Assembly: GCA_010356995.1 (NCBI GenBank)
Contig: ML996705.1
Span: forward strand, 541,853-605,852
From: Trichodelitschia bisporula
Taxonomy: Eukaryota; Ascomycota; Dothideomycetes; Phaeotrichales; Phaeotrichaceae
DNA: 64,000 bases
Direction: 5' to 3'
Made by a program: the position numbers and the translations under genes. Positions 45,301-56,440 of the stretch are shown piece by piece (within the stretch, counting starts at the first letter, position 1; each line of letters begins with the position of its first letter). Under the pieces are notes generated by a model. It made no database searches and was not told the origin of the DNA. It worked only from the letters and a program-made list of their open reading frames with translations.

Positions 45301-45950
45301 GCTGACATACCGGCCTGAGTTGATGCATCGACTTGAGGGGACGCATCTTCCAGCGCGATGCCGCGGGATATGCCGGCCACGGTGCTGATTTCTGCTCTGA
45401 GGCTGTTAATGGGAGCAAGGCTCTTGATATGCAACAGGCGAATGTGAAAATCTGAAGTTTGAAATAAAGATAAGGAAAGGAAGAGGGTCGAGAGACTCTC
45501 TAGAATATATATACCCTGTCCTCCGTAGGTCCTTCCATTGCTATTCGCACGTCATCGGTGCCTGCCTCAGTCGTGCGCACATTATGACATGTACGCCTTT
45601 CTTTGGCAGGCACCATCCTCGAATGGTACGTTTCTTCCCAAGTAGATATGCTGCCCTGTAACCATATCTGCCCTACTGCCTTGATGGCTTGTGCACCCAC
45701 ATTAGCTGTGATTGAGGGCGACATGGGACGTGGCGAAGGGTAGGGCGTGGGGTACGAGACTTTTGCGTGTGTTTGCATGGCGGCACGAGTGAAAATTGGC
45801 CTTGCATACTGTAGAACTAGTATACGGAATGAACTGGTAGGGTGATACATTACTCATCAGACAAAAGATATGCTCAAAATCCCCCATTGATACCGAACCC
45901 CGCACAACGCCCCGAAGCCTAACCCGCGTCTCAGAAATGCAATAACAAGA
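42381..45950. other. Long GC-rich intergenic stretch
   Basis: 3.6 kb with many G- and C-homopolymer runs (for example near 42781 and 42860) and CA/CCC-rich tracts around 44060-44250. Open frames are numerous because of base composition, but none shows a domain. The first part is the arrestin promoter. Confidence 0.5.
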
Positions 45951-47051
45951 CTAGATGGGAAATCTCTCGTAGCCCGAATTCCGGTGCGGGGGTTGGTGGT
46001 ACACGCTTGCTGCATACTCGGACGCCGTGTCTTGATACAACGTCGTGCGCCGGTTGTCGTCCGGTAGCGGTTCCTTGATTTCCCAGTTGTTTTGCTTGAG
46101 CACGCTGAACTCGAGGTCTTCCTTGGTGATGGAGTCCCAGTACTGTTGCGTTGTCAGCCGTAAGCATCCCAAACAGGAAAAGCAATATCCATACCTTGTA
46201 CACCATCATCACCCCGAGCAGATTGGTGACCGTGGCAAAGAGGAGGCCGTCAAGATAGTGCGACGCAGCCTCGCAGATCTTGCTGCTGAACACGTACATG
46301 ATCACCTGACCAATGATGAACAATGAGACGCCCGCGGCAATATCCCAGAGGGGCCAGCGGTCCTGAAGCGTGTTCATGACCAAGAAGACCTGCATCACAA
46401 CATACACCAGCAGGAATATCCCGTTGATGATGTACATGACCACAAACAGCCCAACCGTGTTGGTGGGACCGAGGCCCGCCCACCCTTTGAAGGTCAACAG
46501 CGAGACGGCGCCCGATACGATGAACATGGCCAGCGACACAAGCCGCAGCAGCCACACGGACAGCGTCGTCCCGTCCTCGTACAGCTGGAAGCCGACGAAG
46601 CCGTTGATAAGTAAGCATGTGCAAAGCGCCGACGTCAGTCCGTTCTGCACGGCCACGAAGTACGGGTACGAGCCGGATCCTGGCGGCGCAACTCCGGTGT
46701 CGAGAATGAGCGAGGCGAGCGAGAGAATCATGTAGACGTAGAAGAAAGTCATAATCTCCTTGCGGCCTGAAGCTGTTAGCAGGGGCGAAGCACCGCACGA
46801 ATGCAGAACGCACCAACGGCAGTGAACTTGTTCCGCACGTGGAATATCATGATGGACGTCATAACCATGGCCAGAATGTGCGCAAAGCCAACGGCGCCCT
46901 GGAAGATGATGGTGTTGGCGAGATCAACTGAGCGCGAGTAGCACTCCGTCTCCACGCCCGTCTTGCCCGAGATGTGCGAGACGGGGCCTACGAGCGGGCA
47001 CAGAGGCAGTGCCGCCGTCTCGCATATGCTCTGGAAGTCGCCGAAACCCAT
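45951..47051 (-). CDS. chs7: Chitin synthase export chaperone Chs7
   Basis: Predicted 333-residue polytopic ER membrane protein needed for export of class IV (Chs3-type) chitin synthase from the ER. Exons 47051-46814, 46766-46195 and 46142-45951 sum to an exact frame. Intron 1 (46813-46767) is GTGCGT...CTGCTAACAGCTTCAG and intron 2 (46194-46143) is GTATGG...GGCTGACAACGCAACAG. The N-terminus MGFGDFQSICETAALPLCPL is the family hallmark. Six to seven hydrophobic segments follow (for example GAVGFAHILAMVMTSIMIF and FVVMYIINGIFLLVYVVM). The signature ICEAASHYLDGLLFAT, then WDSITKEDLEFSV, closes the conserved region. The tail is cytosolic and polar. The gene starts head-to-head with the pectinesterase gene, 1.1 kb apart. 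Identification is secure. Confidence 0.95.
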
Positions 47052-48171
47052 TGTGCGCGGTTGACTGCTGATCGCATACGAGGTGGGAGGGGAGGGGAGG
47101 GTGCGGCGCTTCGGCCAGAGGACGAGAGGTTCGACGAGATCAGGGCGGGGTACTCCGTAGAGATAGGATTAAAAGAACGGAGGAATATGCGATTGTCGAT
47201 GAACGAGGAGTGAGTGTGCGGGGAGCGATAAGTAACCGGAGGTGCTGGTCGGCGCCTTTGTGTTGTGAGGTTGGCGAGTGGTGGTTGTTGAAAGGAGACG
47301 CCCAAAACAAGGGTCGCTTGGCTGCGCCACGGGGCAACCCGCTGGTGTCATCTAAATGCGTCTCAGGAATTCAGGCAGCAATTTTCATGCGAAAACATCA
47401 CGTCTACACTGTTGAAGAGAGACGGATGTCTTTGCATGATACATACCACCGCCGGAGGTTAGGCGATACCTATGGATGAGGAGGGCGGCAACGCCGTGAG
47501 AAAGCTCATACTCCTAGTTGCTTCATATGCCCATGAATCTCGAAGCCAGAGCCCCATCTACTCGAATCTCTACATTCCTCCTCTCCTAGCTAACGTGGAG
47601 TCGGCATCAAGCGGAAACTCGTAGCAGAGGTTACACGCTCTTGTGATGGTCAGCTGTTGACGAAGCTTGTGTTGAAGATTCCCCTACTATCTAGCTAAAT
47701 TTTCCGCTCATCACCACCGTTAGCTCTCCACAGCTCAAGGCGAGGATACCGAACGTGCTCTTAATGATGGGTGTCGTCTGCGGAGCGTTGAGCCTTTTCC
47801 GGACCATGCAGACAGTGTTCATATCGCGCGATGATCAACTGGGCGAACCGTCTCTTCCGTCATGCCGCTTACCGTACTTGCGAATCCCAAAGTCGCCGGA
47901 CCCGGGGATTCGCACATCAATTCCTGTCTCCCTGGAGGCTCAAGATGCCGCCGCTTCATTGGCAGGCACCGATCTCCGCGGACGTTTTAAGGTACCAAAT
48001 CGGGCTTCTCCCTTCTCGATCTTTGATTAAATTAATACCTGGTGGGTGCACACTCTGGAACATATACCTTCATTTGGGCTTCACTCCAGATGGTGATGGA
48101 GGGACGATAGACCTTTATACCCGCCGTTCACCGGTTTCTAGCACGACTGAAGCCACCGCCATTTCTCCAGT
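47052..48171. other. Divergent promoter region of chs7 and pectinesterase gene
   Basis: No gene recognised; short frames only. Confidence 0.55.
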
Positions 48172-49653
48172 ATGAGATCCACAGTCTTTTCCGTGTTGCT
48201 GGCAGCGGCTAGCTGCCTCGCCGAGCCGACCATCTTCCCCGCCAACAAGGCAACGAACGTCAACCCCGACACGCATCTCATCCTCACCTTCCCCAGCCCG
48301 CCCAAGATCGGTACATCGGGATTGATTCGGATCTACGATGCCGCAGACAAGAAGCTCGTCGACACTCTCGACATGAGCATCTCGCCGTCGCCGAACCCCT
48401 CCGGCCGCGCACCCAATGCCAACGGCCAGACCAAGCAGCCTGGTCCCGCGGACCCGAACGACAATAGCAAGTACCAAGTCACCATGATCGCTGGGGTTGA
48501 CTTTCACTTCTTTCCCATCATCGTCCGCAATAATACCGCCACCGTATATCCGCACCACGGCGCGCTCAAATACGGCCACTCGTACACCGTTAAGATGGAC
48601 CCCACCGTCCTGACGCCTGCCGCGGGCGCTTTCTCCGGGTTTACAACAGACACAGCGTGGACCTTCACGACCAAGGCTGCGTCCCCTACAAACAGCTCGC
48701 GCATCGTCGTTGCGGCGGACGGAAGCGGCGACTTCAACACCGTCCAAGGGGCAATCGACTTCGTCCCAAGCTCCTCCAGCAAACGCATAACCATCTTCAT
48801 TAAAAACGGCTTCTACGAGGAGCTCGTCTACATGAAGGGCAAGAACAACATCATAATCCGCGGCGAGAGCCGCGACAAAGTCATCGTCGGCTACCCGAAC
48901 AACAGTGCCTTCAACCCACCCAAATCCGGCCCCTCGCGCCGGCCCGCCTTCACCATCACACAGTGCAAGAGCGTGCAGCTAAGCAGCTTCACAATCAACA
49001 ACTACTTCGTCGGGCAGGCGGAGGCGCTGCTCGTGCGCGGCGAAAAGGTGGTCCTTGACCACATGACGCTCAGTGGGTCGGGCGACGCCTTCACAACTTA
49101 CGGCTCCATTTACTTCGCCGACAGCAAGCTAACGGGCCACGGCGACACGGTGCTCGGCTACGGCGCCGTCTTCTACCTGCGCAGCGAAATCCACTCCATC
49201 GGTCCGTTTACCTGGACGCGCACGCCGGCCGGCCAGCACGGCAATGTCTTTGTCAACAGCTCGCTGATCTCGATTAACGAGCCGCTGCCGTGGACGGTGA
49301 CGGAGGCGCGACCGACGGGCCAGGACAGTAAGTCTACGTTTGCGCGGCTGCCGCGCAACGGCGGCCCGACGGGCGTGTCCAATTTTCCCAATGCGGAGAT
49401 GGTGTTGATCAATGTTAAGACGAGCGGGGTGCCGCCTGAGGGGTGGGGTCCGATTCAGAGTGCGCCGTTTGACACGTCTAACGTGCACTTTTGGGAGTAC
49501 AATACTATGGACTTGGATGGCAAGCCTGTCGATATGTCCAAGCGTCATCCTGTGTCGAAGCAGCTGAAGCTGCCGACTGATGGGAAGACGATTGCGGATT
49601 ACAGTAACCCGAAGTTTGTGCTAGGGTGGGAGCCGGTGATCGTCGGGCCGTAG
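48172..49653 (+). CDS. Secreted pectinesterase-like protein (CE8, divergent)
   Basis: Intronless frame of 493 residues with a clear signal peptide (MRSTVFSVLLAAASCLA). Residues about 20-165 form an Ig-like N-terminal module (PANKATNVNPDTHLILTFP ending in DTAWTFTT). The catalytic part starts IVVAADGSGDFNTVQGAIDF and shows the pectin methylesterase landmarks in order: GFYEE, GQAEALLVRG, SGSGDAF, GHGDTVLGYGAVFY and a TWTR segment. The general acid and nucleophile Asp positions appear kept (SGD, GDT), but the usual QDT is changed to GSGD, losing the oxyanion Gln. Expected to act outside the cell on methylated pectin or a related polymer. Fungal enzymes of this divergent CE8 branch are little characterised, so activity is likely but unproven. 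The N-module may help substrate binding. Confidence 0.87.
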   Translation: MRSTVFSVLLAAASCLAEPTIFPANKATNVNPDTHLILTFPSPPKIGTSGLIRIYDAADKKLVDTLDMSISPSPNPSGRAPNANGQTKQPGPADPNDNSKYQVTMIAGVDFHFFPIIVRNNTATVYPHHGALKYGHSYTVKMDPTVLTPAAGAFSGFTTDTAWTFTTKAASPTNSSRIVVAADGSGDFNTVQGAIDFVPSSSSKRITIFIKNGFYEELVYMKGKNNIIIRGESRDKVIVGYPNNSAFNPPKSGPSRRPAFTITQCKSVQLSSFTINNYFVGQAEALLVRGEKVVLDHMTLSGSGDAFTTYGSIYFADSKLTGHGDTVLGYGAVFYLRSEIHSIGPFTWTRTPAGQHGNVFVNSSLISINEPLPWTVTEARPTGQDSKSTFARLPRNGGPTGVSNFPNAEMVLINVKTSGVPPEGWGPIQSAPFDTSNVHFWEYNTMDLDGKPVDMSKRHPVSKQLKLPTDGKTIADYSNPKFVLGWEPVIVGP

Positions 49654-50581
49654 AGTACTGTAGATCGTTGAGATCAATTCGCATGGCTGAACTTCTTCAA
49701 ATGGTGATCAGATGGAGAAGTGCATATTAAAGTCGTTGCTCATAACACGGCTATGGTCTGCCTGGACTGCGTTCTACCACTTTCCCCAGAAACCCTGCTC
49801 CACTCGCCCCGCCTGAGCCACACCTCCACCTTGAGGTGACGCTTCCACCGGACATCTACACAGTACGCTTCAACGGTACACTTGACATCACCACCGACCA
49901 TGCCAGCACTCTATCCATCGATGATACAATCCTCTCTACTCGACCGTTGATGCTACAATAGCCCATTCTCTTTCGGTAGGTCTTGTCTCACGCCTAATCG
50001 CTACTGGTCTCGTCGTTTGACAGCAAGCTGAACCATATATCCTCAAATATCAAACCGTTTGCCTGAGAGACATCGATTTCCTGGCGATGATAGGATCTTA
50101 GTGACACCCAAGCTGTGATCTCTAGCGGAGAGACACATCTGAGATTCTTGAAGCCAATTGTTGTCTCTGCCTCTTTCATATCCTTCCTACTCCAAGGGCC
50201 ACTTCAAGGAACATGTCCCTCAGCGGTTAAGGCCTTTATGGTCTTTGATAGTAGTCTTTACTATCACTGCTACTCTCTAACCGCACAAGCGGAAGACAGT
50301 TATACTCACTGCCTTCATTCACGAACATCTATTGCTATTTCAAAAGCCCATTTCAGCATCTACCACCAGCTTCACCACATCTGCCAGCGGCACTCTATCA
50401 CCTCTCCACTCTCAGCATATCTCCCACTCCACTCCTTGCACATCCCCATCCCCTCCCGTCCCGTCCCACAATACACATCACCAACCTGCCTTCCCCACGA
50501 GTTCTAGACCCCACCACACCTCCGGTCCCTCCTACCCCTCCCCCGCCCGGAACCCCGCTAATCCCCAGCCCACCCATCCTC
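49654..50581. other. Intergenic, no gene recognised
   Basis: 3' flank of the pectinesterase gene, then CT/CA-rich sequence (50340-50580) that looks like the leader of the next gene. Confidence 0.5.
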
Positions 50582-51206
50582 ATGCCCGACCTCCCGCCCT
50601 ACCTGAGCAAATACCTAAAAATGACGCCCGCGGCCCTCTCCCTCGCGGACGACGACCGGCTCTGCCCGTTGGACAGCTCCTCCACCGACGTAGAGCTAGT
50701 CTACGACGCGCGCATCGGCGCTTTCACGGCGCATGAATGGTCACAAGCATACCTGCTTAAGATGGCGCGGAAAGGTACATCCCCTCCCAGCTCGGTCTTC
50801 AACCCGGACTAACGCACCAGACACGAACATCCACCTCGCCCGCATCCCTGTCACGGGCATGGACATCACGCTCCGCCGACGCGACCTATTCAACGACAAG
50901 GAGCGGGCGCAGCGCGAGAAGGCGGGTGAGAAAGACCTCAACCGAGTGCTGCTGTTTTGTCGGGTTGGGTACTTTGTTGCACGGGACCGGAAGTACGTGT
51001 ACCTCGTTTCGAGGCGGGAGACGCAAACGACGCGTGTGGACTACTCTCAGATGGAGAATATGCGGCCGGGGAAGAGGGTCACGGTGAGGGATTTTAAGGC
51101 ACAAGGCTTGCATCGGGTGGAGGAGGGGGAGTCGATGGAGGGCGTTGAGGAGGAGGTGCATGGCATTGTGACGATGGATGGGCGGAGGGGTCCCTTGGGC
51201 GGTTAG
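50582..51206 (+). CDS. Hypothetical protein, 192 residues
   Basis: Two exons, 50582-50774 and 50821-51206, joined across a 46-nt intron (GTACAT...GACTAACGCACCAG) to give a continuous product. The N-terminal part reads MPDLPPYLSKYLKM; the middle has VYDARIGAFTAHEWSQAYLL. After the splice comes a basic stretch, then LFCRVGYFVARDRKYVYLVSRRE, probably a beta-rich core. There is no signal peptide, membrane segment or known motif that I recognise. The good branch site and restored frame argue for a real gene. The start could be further upstream, because the leader is open in places. Function unknown. Confidence 0.6.
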
Positions 51207-51702
51207 TGTGTGGTTGATGTGAGGGAGGTCGCGGCGTTCTTTGTCTGGAGTGTTTTCCCCCGGAGATGGCGTTATTTTAGTAAGTGAGATGTCCTTCCAC
51301 GGCTTAGAACAGAGACATATGAAATTGTCCATTGTTCGTGCTGTGCTCAGAGTGACGCGTGGATCGAGCAACTTGGATCATCGTGAACGGAAGAATGTTG
51401 TCCCGTCCAGTGTACAGTAGACTCCAGACGTCGAACACCTACGTCAAGCAAAGACCGCTTTGATTGAATACACTAGAACTTGTATAATCAAGAATCCAAC
51501 CGCCCAAACTATTCTACTGCGAACTGCCCGTCGAATATCTCAACGTCTCATAACGACAGACAAAGCCTATCAATCTATCTTCATCGGTTCATGGTCCGTC
51601 GTCACTGGCTCCATCATCACCACCTTAGAGTCAGGCTCGTGGACTCTCCCAGATCCAGAGACAGGCTGCTGGTCCGTCATAACCACCTCGGACTCAGGTT
51701 CC
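51207..51702. other. Convergent intergenic between two hypothetical genes
   Basis: Shared 3' flank; nothing else seen. Confidence 0.55.
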
Positions 51703-52710
51703 TCAACCTTTTTCAACTTTAGACACAGGCTCCTGAACATTCTTAGTCCAACGAACCGGCCCCAACAACTCAGTCATCTCCTCATCCCCAAGCACCAACT
51801 TCCCAAAATACCTCAACTGCCTAACCACGTGCTCGCCATACCGGGCCAACATATCCCCCTCCCGTACATCGCGCCTCACATCGCTCCAGCCCCCACCGAA
51901 CGCCACTTTCTTCAAATCTCTGAACTGCCCAAACCCCCACTTAAGGTGGAGCACCTCATCCATCCTCCACAGCCGCCTCAGATAGTCCCTAAACGGCTCC
52001 CTCGTCTCCTCCGCCTTGGCCGAGTACCCCAACTCCGCCCGGTACAGCCGGAACGCGTCGATGAGCAGGTCCGCTGCGTCGGCGAACGGCCGGTCGTACA
52101 ACCATCTGCTGCGCAGCAGATCGGTGAAGGGCCAGTGCGTGGGGACCAGGTCGGCGGCGGTGGGGATCAGGGGCGCGGGCGGAGGGTTGACGGAGGGGAA
52201 GGTGGGGATGGCGGTGGGCGGGGGGGTGTCGACGGGTGCGCTGGTGTCGGCAGCGGCTAGAGCGATTGCACCGTGGCCCATGTAGTTGCGGAACGCTTCC
52301 ATGGCTGCGGCGGGGGGGGGTGAAAAGTAACTGCGTCTGCGGCGCGCAGACGGTTCGCTCGGCTCCCCCGTCTTCAACACGTCCGGTGCGTCTCCCTCTT
52401 TTTCATTTGGAGATTCGCCTGGGACGGAGGGGTTAGGCTGATGAGAGGGGATGCGCGGGACTTGGCTGAGCGGGTCTACGGGACCGCCGGAGGGAGAGTT
52501 GACTGGGGAGACGGCGCGAGAGCAGGGGTGAGGGGGGGAGGGCTTGCTGGACTTAGGTGTGCCGGCTGGGTTCTCGGCGTCGCGTCCCGCGGCAGCGGTG
52601 CTCCCTTCTATGGACGTTTTGAGCCGCTTGCCGATGTGGGGCTGGTCTGGGTCGTTGGTCGTTTCTTCGGGTGTGGCATTTGCTTTGGGGGGTGCGCTCT
52701 CCTCTGACAT
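51703..52710 (-). CDS. Hypothetical protein, disordered N-half and helical C-half
   Basis: Single-exon frame of 335 residues. Residues 1-185 are disordered, rich in Pro, Ser, Glu and Ala, with a basic patch (ARRRRSYFSPP) near residue 125 that could be a nuclear signal. Residues about 190-335 look folded and helical, with many aromatic and charged residues (THWPFTDLLRSRWLYDRPF, DYLRRLWRMDEVLHLKWGF, GEHVVRQLRYFGKLVLGDEE). I do not recognise a family. The even frame, length and change from disordered to folded composition support a real gene. The stop lies at 51703 just after a Lys/Glu/Val-rich end; a 3' intron cannot be excluded. Confidence 0.6.
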   Translation of the reverse strand: MSEESAPPKANATPEETTNDPDQPHIGKRLKTSIEGSTAAAGRDAENPAGTPKSSKPSPPHPCSRAVSPVNSPSGGPVDPLSQVPRIPSHQPNPSVPGESPNEKEGDAPDVLKTGEPSEPSARRRRSYFSPPPAAAMEAFRNYMGHGAIALAAADTSAPVDTPPPTAIPTFPSVNPPPAPLIPTAADLVPTHWPFTDLLRSRWLYDRPFADAADLLIDAFRLYRAELGYSAKAEETREPFRDYLRRLWRMDEVLHLKWGFGQFRDLKKVAFGGGWSDVRRDVREGDMLARYGEHVVRQLRYFGKLVLGDEEMTELLGPVRWTKNVQEPVSKVEKG

Positions 52711-53569
52711 GCTGATTTATTTGTAATGGAAGTTTGGTAAGCGATGGGATGGTATTGGCCCGGGGTGGGATTGTAAGGGTTAAGTGTTTGTATTAAAACG
52801 GGTGGTGGATAGAGGTGGTAGATGGTTGGGGGTTTGTTTGGTGGTGGTAGTTGGTGTGGTTTATAGGCGCAGCGGGCGTGGAGTGGTGATGGTTGAGGAA
52901 GGTACGGAATATGTAAGCGCGATGAGAATAGCGGGAAAGCGGGAGGGAGGAGCTCTCGCACCAGATTGCGGATACTTACGCCTTATGGAGGCATGATCGT
53001 GCTTGTACTATCAAGATGAAGGCTAATTTTGGCAGATCTGGAGATGGCATATCACATCCCGGAATAGCAGCATCACTCACTCAGATTGGCAATATGGCAG
53101 TATCACCCGAACTGGCAGCATCATATCCGAAGACAGACGACCAGAGATTCGCCCAAGACGAGGCAGTCAGCAACAATGTCATTCGGCCTATTTGATCGGC
53201 TCGGTTGCTTGCCGTAAAGGCTGTTATCATCGAACTCCTTCAGTAACCTCTCATGGAAACTGACGTCGACAGGACAGGGACGCCACAGGGTTCAATGTCG
53301 ACGGGAAGGAGGTATCTTCCTTCGACCGGAAGGTCCAGAAGCCGGCGGGCACTCGTACAAGCAGCCGAATCCCGGAGACATAATAATACGTCTACCGAGA
53401 AACGCGGCCCCGGCCCCGACGCTGGCGTTCCGTCCGGCCTCGACTTCTTGAAGGGCACGGAGAACGGATGTCAGTTCATGCTTGCATGTATCCTCATTGC
53501 TAGATTACAATTGCCATGGAAATCAGCCCTGATGCCGCTGCACTGGTCTCTGTGGAAGGGCCATGTCCG
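52711..53569. other. Intergenic, no gene recognised
   Basis: Promoter of the preceding minus-strand gene, then sequence downstream of the broken NLR-like gene. A plus-strand frame (53253-53879) is mostly antisense to the TPR region and is not credible. Confidence 0.5.
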
Positions 53570-56203
53570 CTACCTGCGCAACCTCTTCGTGCCCCTCGGA
53601 TTGTCTGAGGCATCCTCCACATCCGGTCCCCTTTTTGTCGTCTCGATGTGCGCCTCCGGCCCTAGGTTCTCGGGTCCTTCGTCCTCTGGCACTTCGTCCT
53701 CCATCTCTTCATCATCTGACTCTTCGTCCTCCATCTCTTCATCCTCTGACTTTTCGTCCTCCACCTCCAGTCTCCTTTTCACCGCCTCGATTTCCGCCTC
53801 CAAATCTTCAGCTTCCTGCACGAGCCCCTGGTCCCGGTATACGAGCGCCAGACCGGCCATGGCCCACAATCTCCACTGATGCTCCTTCCCATATGTTCTC
53901 TTGTTCCCTTCCACTAATTGCATAAGCACCTCTTCGGCCTCCTTCATGCGCCCCTGATCCCAGTATATCCCTGCCAGGTGGTTCATGGCCCCCAATGTCC
54001 ACTGACGCTCCTTCCCATGTGTGCTCTTGTCCACTTCTGCCAATTGTACCCACATCTCTTCGGCCTCCTTCACGCGCCCCTGGTCCCGGTATACGCCCGC
54101 CAGATTGGCCATAGCCACTAATGTCCATCGATGCTCATTCCCATATGTTCTCTTGTTCCCTTCCACCAATTGTACAAACACCTCTTCGGCCTCCTTCATG
54201 CGCCCCTGGTCCCGGTATACCTCTGCCAGACGGCTCATGCTCCATGATGTGTTCCCATTCCATTTCCCTAATACCCTCTCACACCATTCTACCACTTGCA
54301 CGAGCAGCTCTTCGGCCTCTTCCAGGCGCCCCAGAATCCGGTATGCCCCCGCCAGGCTGCCCATGCCCTGATATGTGTATATGTTCTCCGTCCCCAATAC
54401 TCTCTTTCTCCCGTCTACTACTTGTAGTAGCAGCTCTTCGGCCGCTTTCGCCCGTCCCTCGGGAGCACTTCGCCAAGCCGCAAAATCACCGTACGGGCCC
54501 GCTGAGCAAGGAGTTGTTGCTTGCGAAGCCAGTTTCGAGTCGCGAGGTGCACCAGCAGGTGAAGAGACACCGTGTCGCTGTCGATTCTGTGAAGAAACCG
54601 TAGGCGCGGAGAGTCACGATCGCATCTATCTCTTTTTTCCGAGGTTGCCTTGCAGGAAGAACAAGACTCAAGGGAATGACTTTCGAATCAATTCAAGATA
54701 TGAAGGAAAGATATCCCGCTGCCAGAGGGGTATGGCATCGTATGTGCTCAAAGGAGATCAGCCATGTGGTGGCTACAGGGTCTGTTTTGCTTCGATGTGG
54801 GCCATCTTCTAGAAAACCCTCACTGAGAACTTCGATAACGTCCTCTTCTTGCTCCCCCAGTAGCGCCATGTAGTCCGCAATTCCAATTCCGCTCTCATTG
54901 ATGTAGGCGGCAGCTTGAGCAAGAGCCAAAGGAAGATGAGTGAGCTGGGTAAAGAGCGCTTTGGCGTTCTCCGGGTCATTTGTGAACAACCCTTTTTTTT
55001 CAAGATAGCTTTCCATCAACGTGAAGGCCGACTCATCATCCAGGGGCTCGAGAGTGGAGATGTTGTGCTCTGCTAATCGGAGCGCCACCTTTCTGTCGCG
55101 CGTTGTGGAGAGGACGAAACCTTGCTTGCTCCTCGGGAGGCAGTCAATCAAACGACCAGACTGCTGTTCCGGTGGATACCACATTTCAATGTCATCGGCG
55201 TTGTCGAAAACCAAAATCCAGCGACCGGCGTCGTCCTTGCTGAGATAACTCTGCAAAAGCTGTGGAATGTGAACATCGGTCTGGTCCCAACCAGGTACAT
55301 TGAGCTGTTGAGCTGCATTGCGGTAACCCTGTTGAAGGTTCGCCATGCTGGTTGCTGAAATCCAAATGACGGAGCAGTCGGTGTACTTTTCCTTTGCTCG
55401 TTAGGCCAGCTCCAAAGCCAGTTGTGTCTTGCCCACTCCTCCCAGGCCTGTGACGGCGATCGTTCGGCGTTCTGTTGGCACGACCATTTTTTCCTCGAGT
55501 TTGGCGAGCTGCGAGTCCCGGCCCGTAAATCGTAGATTCCGGTCGTAAGGAACAATCCAAGTTGCAGCTGCACAGAAGTTAGCCTTAATGTCACAATGCG
55601 AACGCGGCACTAACTGATCCTTTCCTAGTCGGCGGCAGCAGCAGTATGACCCCTTTTGCGCACGCTGCCGCAGTTCCTGCCGCAAAGTCCTGCTAGCGGT
55701 CGTTCTTGTGTGAATCCGCGTAATCGCATATCCCGCGCACCACAAGGCATGGAAGCTGGTTTATGAGCCCTGCGGCCTCCATCTCGAAGCATAGAACTCT
55801 GCCAAACTCCTTGCTGAGCCTGTCCCCTGATCACCGCTTTTTTTATGGCTTGATTGCCGGATGCGATAGTGCCGAAGTGGATGACGATATCCTCGCGACA
55901 CTGCAGCCGCAGCACTTGGTGCTCTGCCATACATTTTGTGCAATCGCCCTCGTCTTTCTTGTGGGTGTAGTGAGCGTCGAACAAAATATCTGGCCCAGCG
56001 TCCTCCCTCCGAAACTGCATTTGTCGACCGGGTTTCACAAGATGGTCGACAAGTTGCAGACTACCTTCGCGCTGTTTAGCCTTGAAAGTAGGGAAACCGG
56101 ATGAGGGCGGCCACGACTTTTTCAGGTAGCCAACAGACGTTACTTCCTTAGCGGCCCAAGTGCACGGAATGATGTCACCAAAGCAACAACTGCTAGACGC
56201 CAC
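53570..56203 (-). pseudogene. Decayed PNP - NB-ARC - TPR (NLR-like) gene
   Basis: Remains of a fungal NLR-type gene, read from 56203 down to 53570. First comes the second half of a nucleoside-phosphorylase-like domain (HFGTIASGNQAIKK, then after a frameshift [29 protein letters not shown]). An NB-ARC NTPase follows, with P-loop GLGGVGKTQLALELA, RWILVFDNADDIEMW and THLPLALAQAAAYI. Last come five or so kinesin-light-chain-type TPR units and an acidic tail. Breaks: an extra G in the run at 55824-55827; stops at 55693-55695 (at an expected Trp), 55401-55403 and 54693-54695; further frame changes near 54570 and 54400-54440. The N-terminal half of the phosphorylase-like domain is missing. A plausible intron (donor GTTAGT, branch GGCTAAC) lies near 55615-55565. 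Intact relatives act in non-self recognition and programmed cell death; this copy should be non-functional. Confidence 0.85.
53800..54270 (-). repeat. Tandem TPR-coding repeats of about 126 nt
   Basis: Three to four 42-codon units share the pattern LA-VYRDQGR-KEAEE-x-x-QL-E-x-K-TYG-EH-WTL-AM. The units stay close at DNA level (for example the repeated CTCTTCGGCCTCCTTCATGC and TGGTCCCGGTATAC). Such similarity points to recent unequal exchange between units before or after the gene lost its frame. Confidence 0.85.
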
Positions 56204-56440
56204 CCAAACGCCATGTATACGAGCCTACAAATGCGCCCGGTAATCGCACCCTACACGGCTTATACATGTGACGACGTAGCAACAAAGCCCTCAGCTGAGA
56301 ACTTTCCCTCTCATCGCACACCCTTCTCCGCCTACGACACTACCTCATCAACCTGACCACACCGACATATATACAGTACAACCTCACCACCAAAGCCCCT
56401 AAACCATCTCCTCACTAAAGTCGCTCAATCTGTCCGACCC

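Noticed and set aside
53253-54603. Long plus-strand frames rich in Ser and Pro
   Set aside because: They are antisense shadows of the repeated TPR-coding DNA and its acidic tail.
53570-56203. Repeat-induced point mutation as sole cause of the NLR decay
   Set aside because: Only the stop at 55693 fits a G-to-A change of a Trp codon; the other stops and the indels do not, so RIP alone does not explain it.
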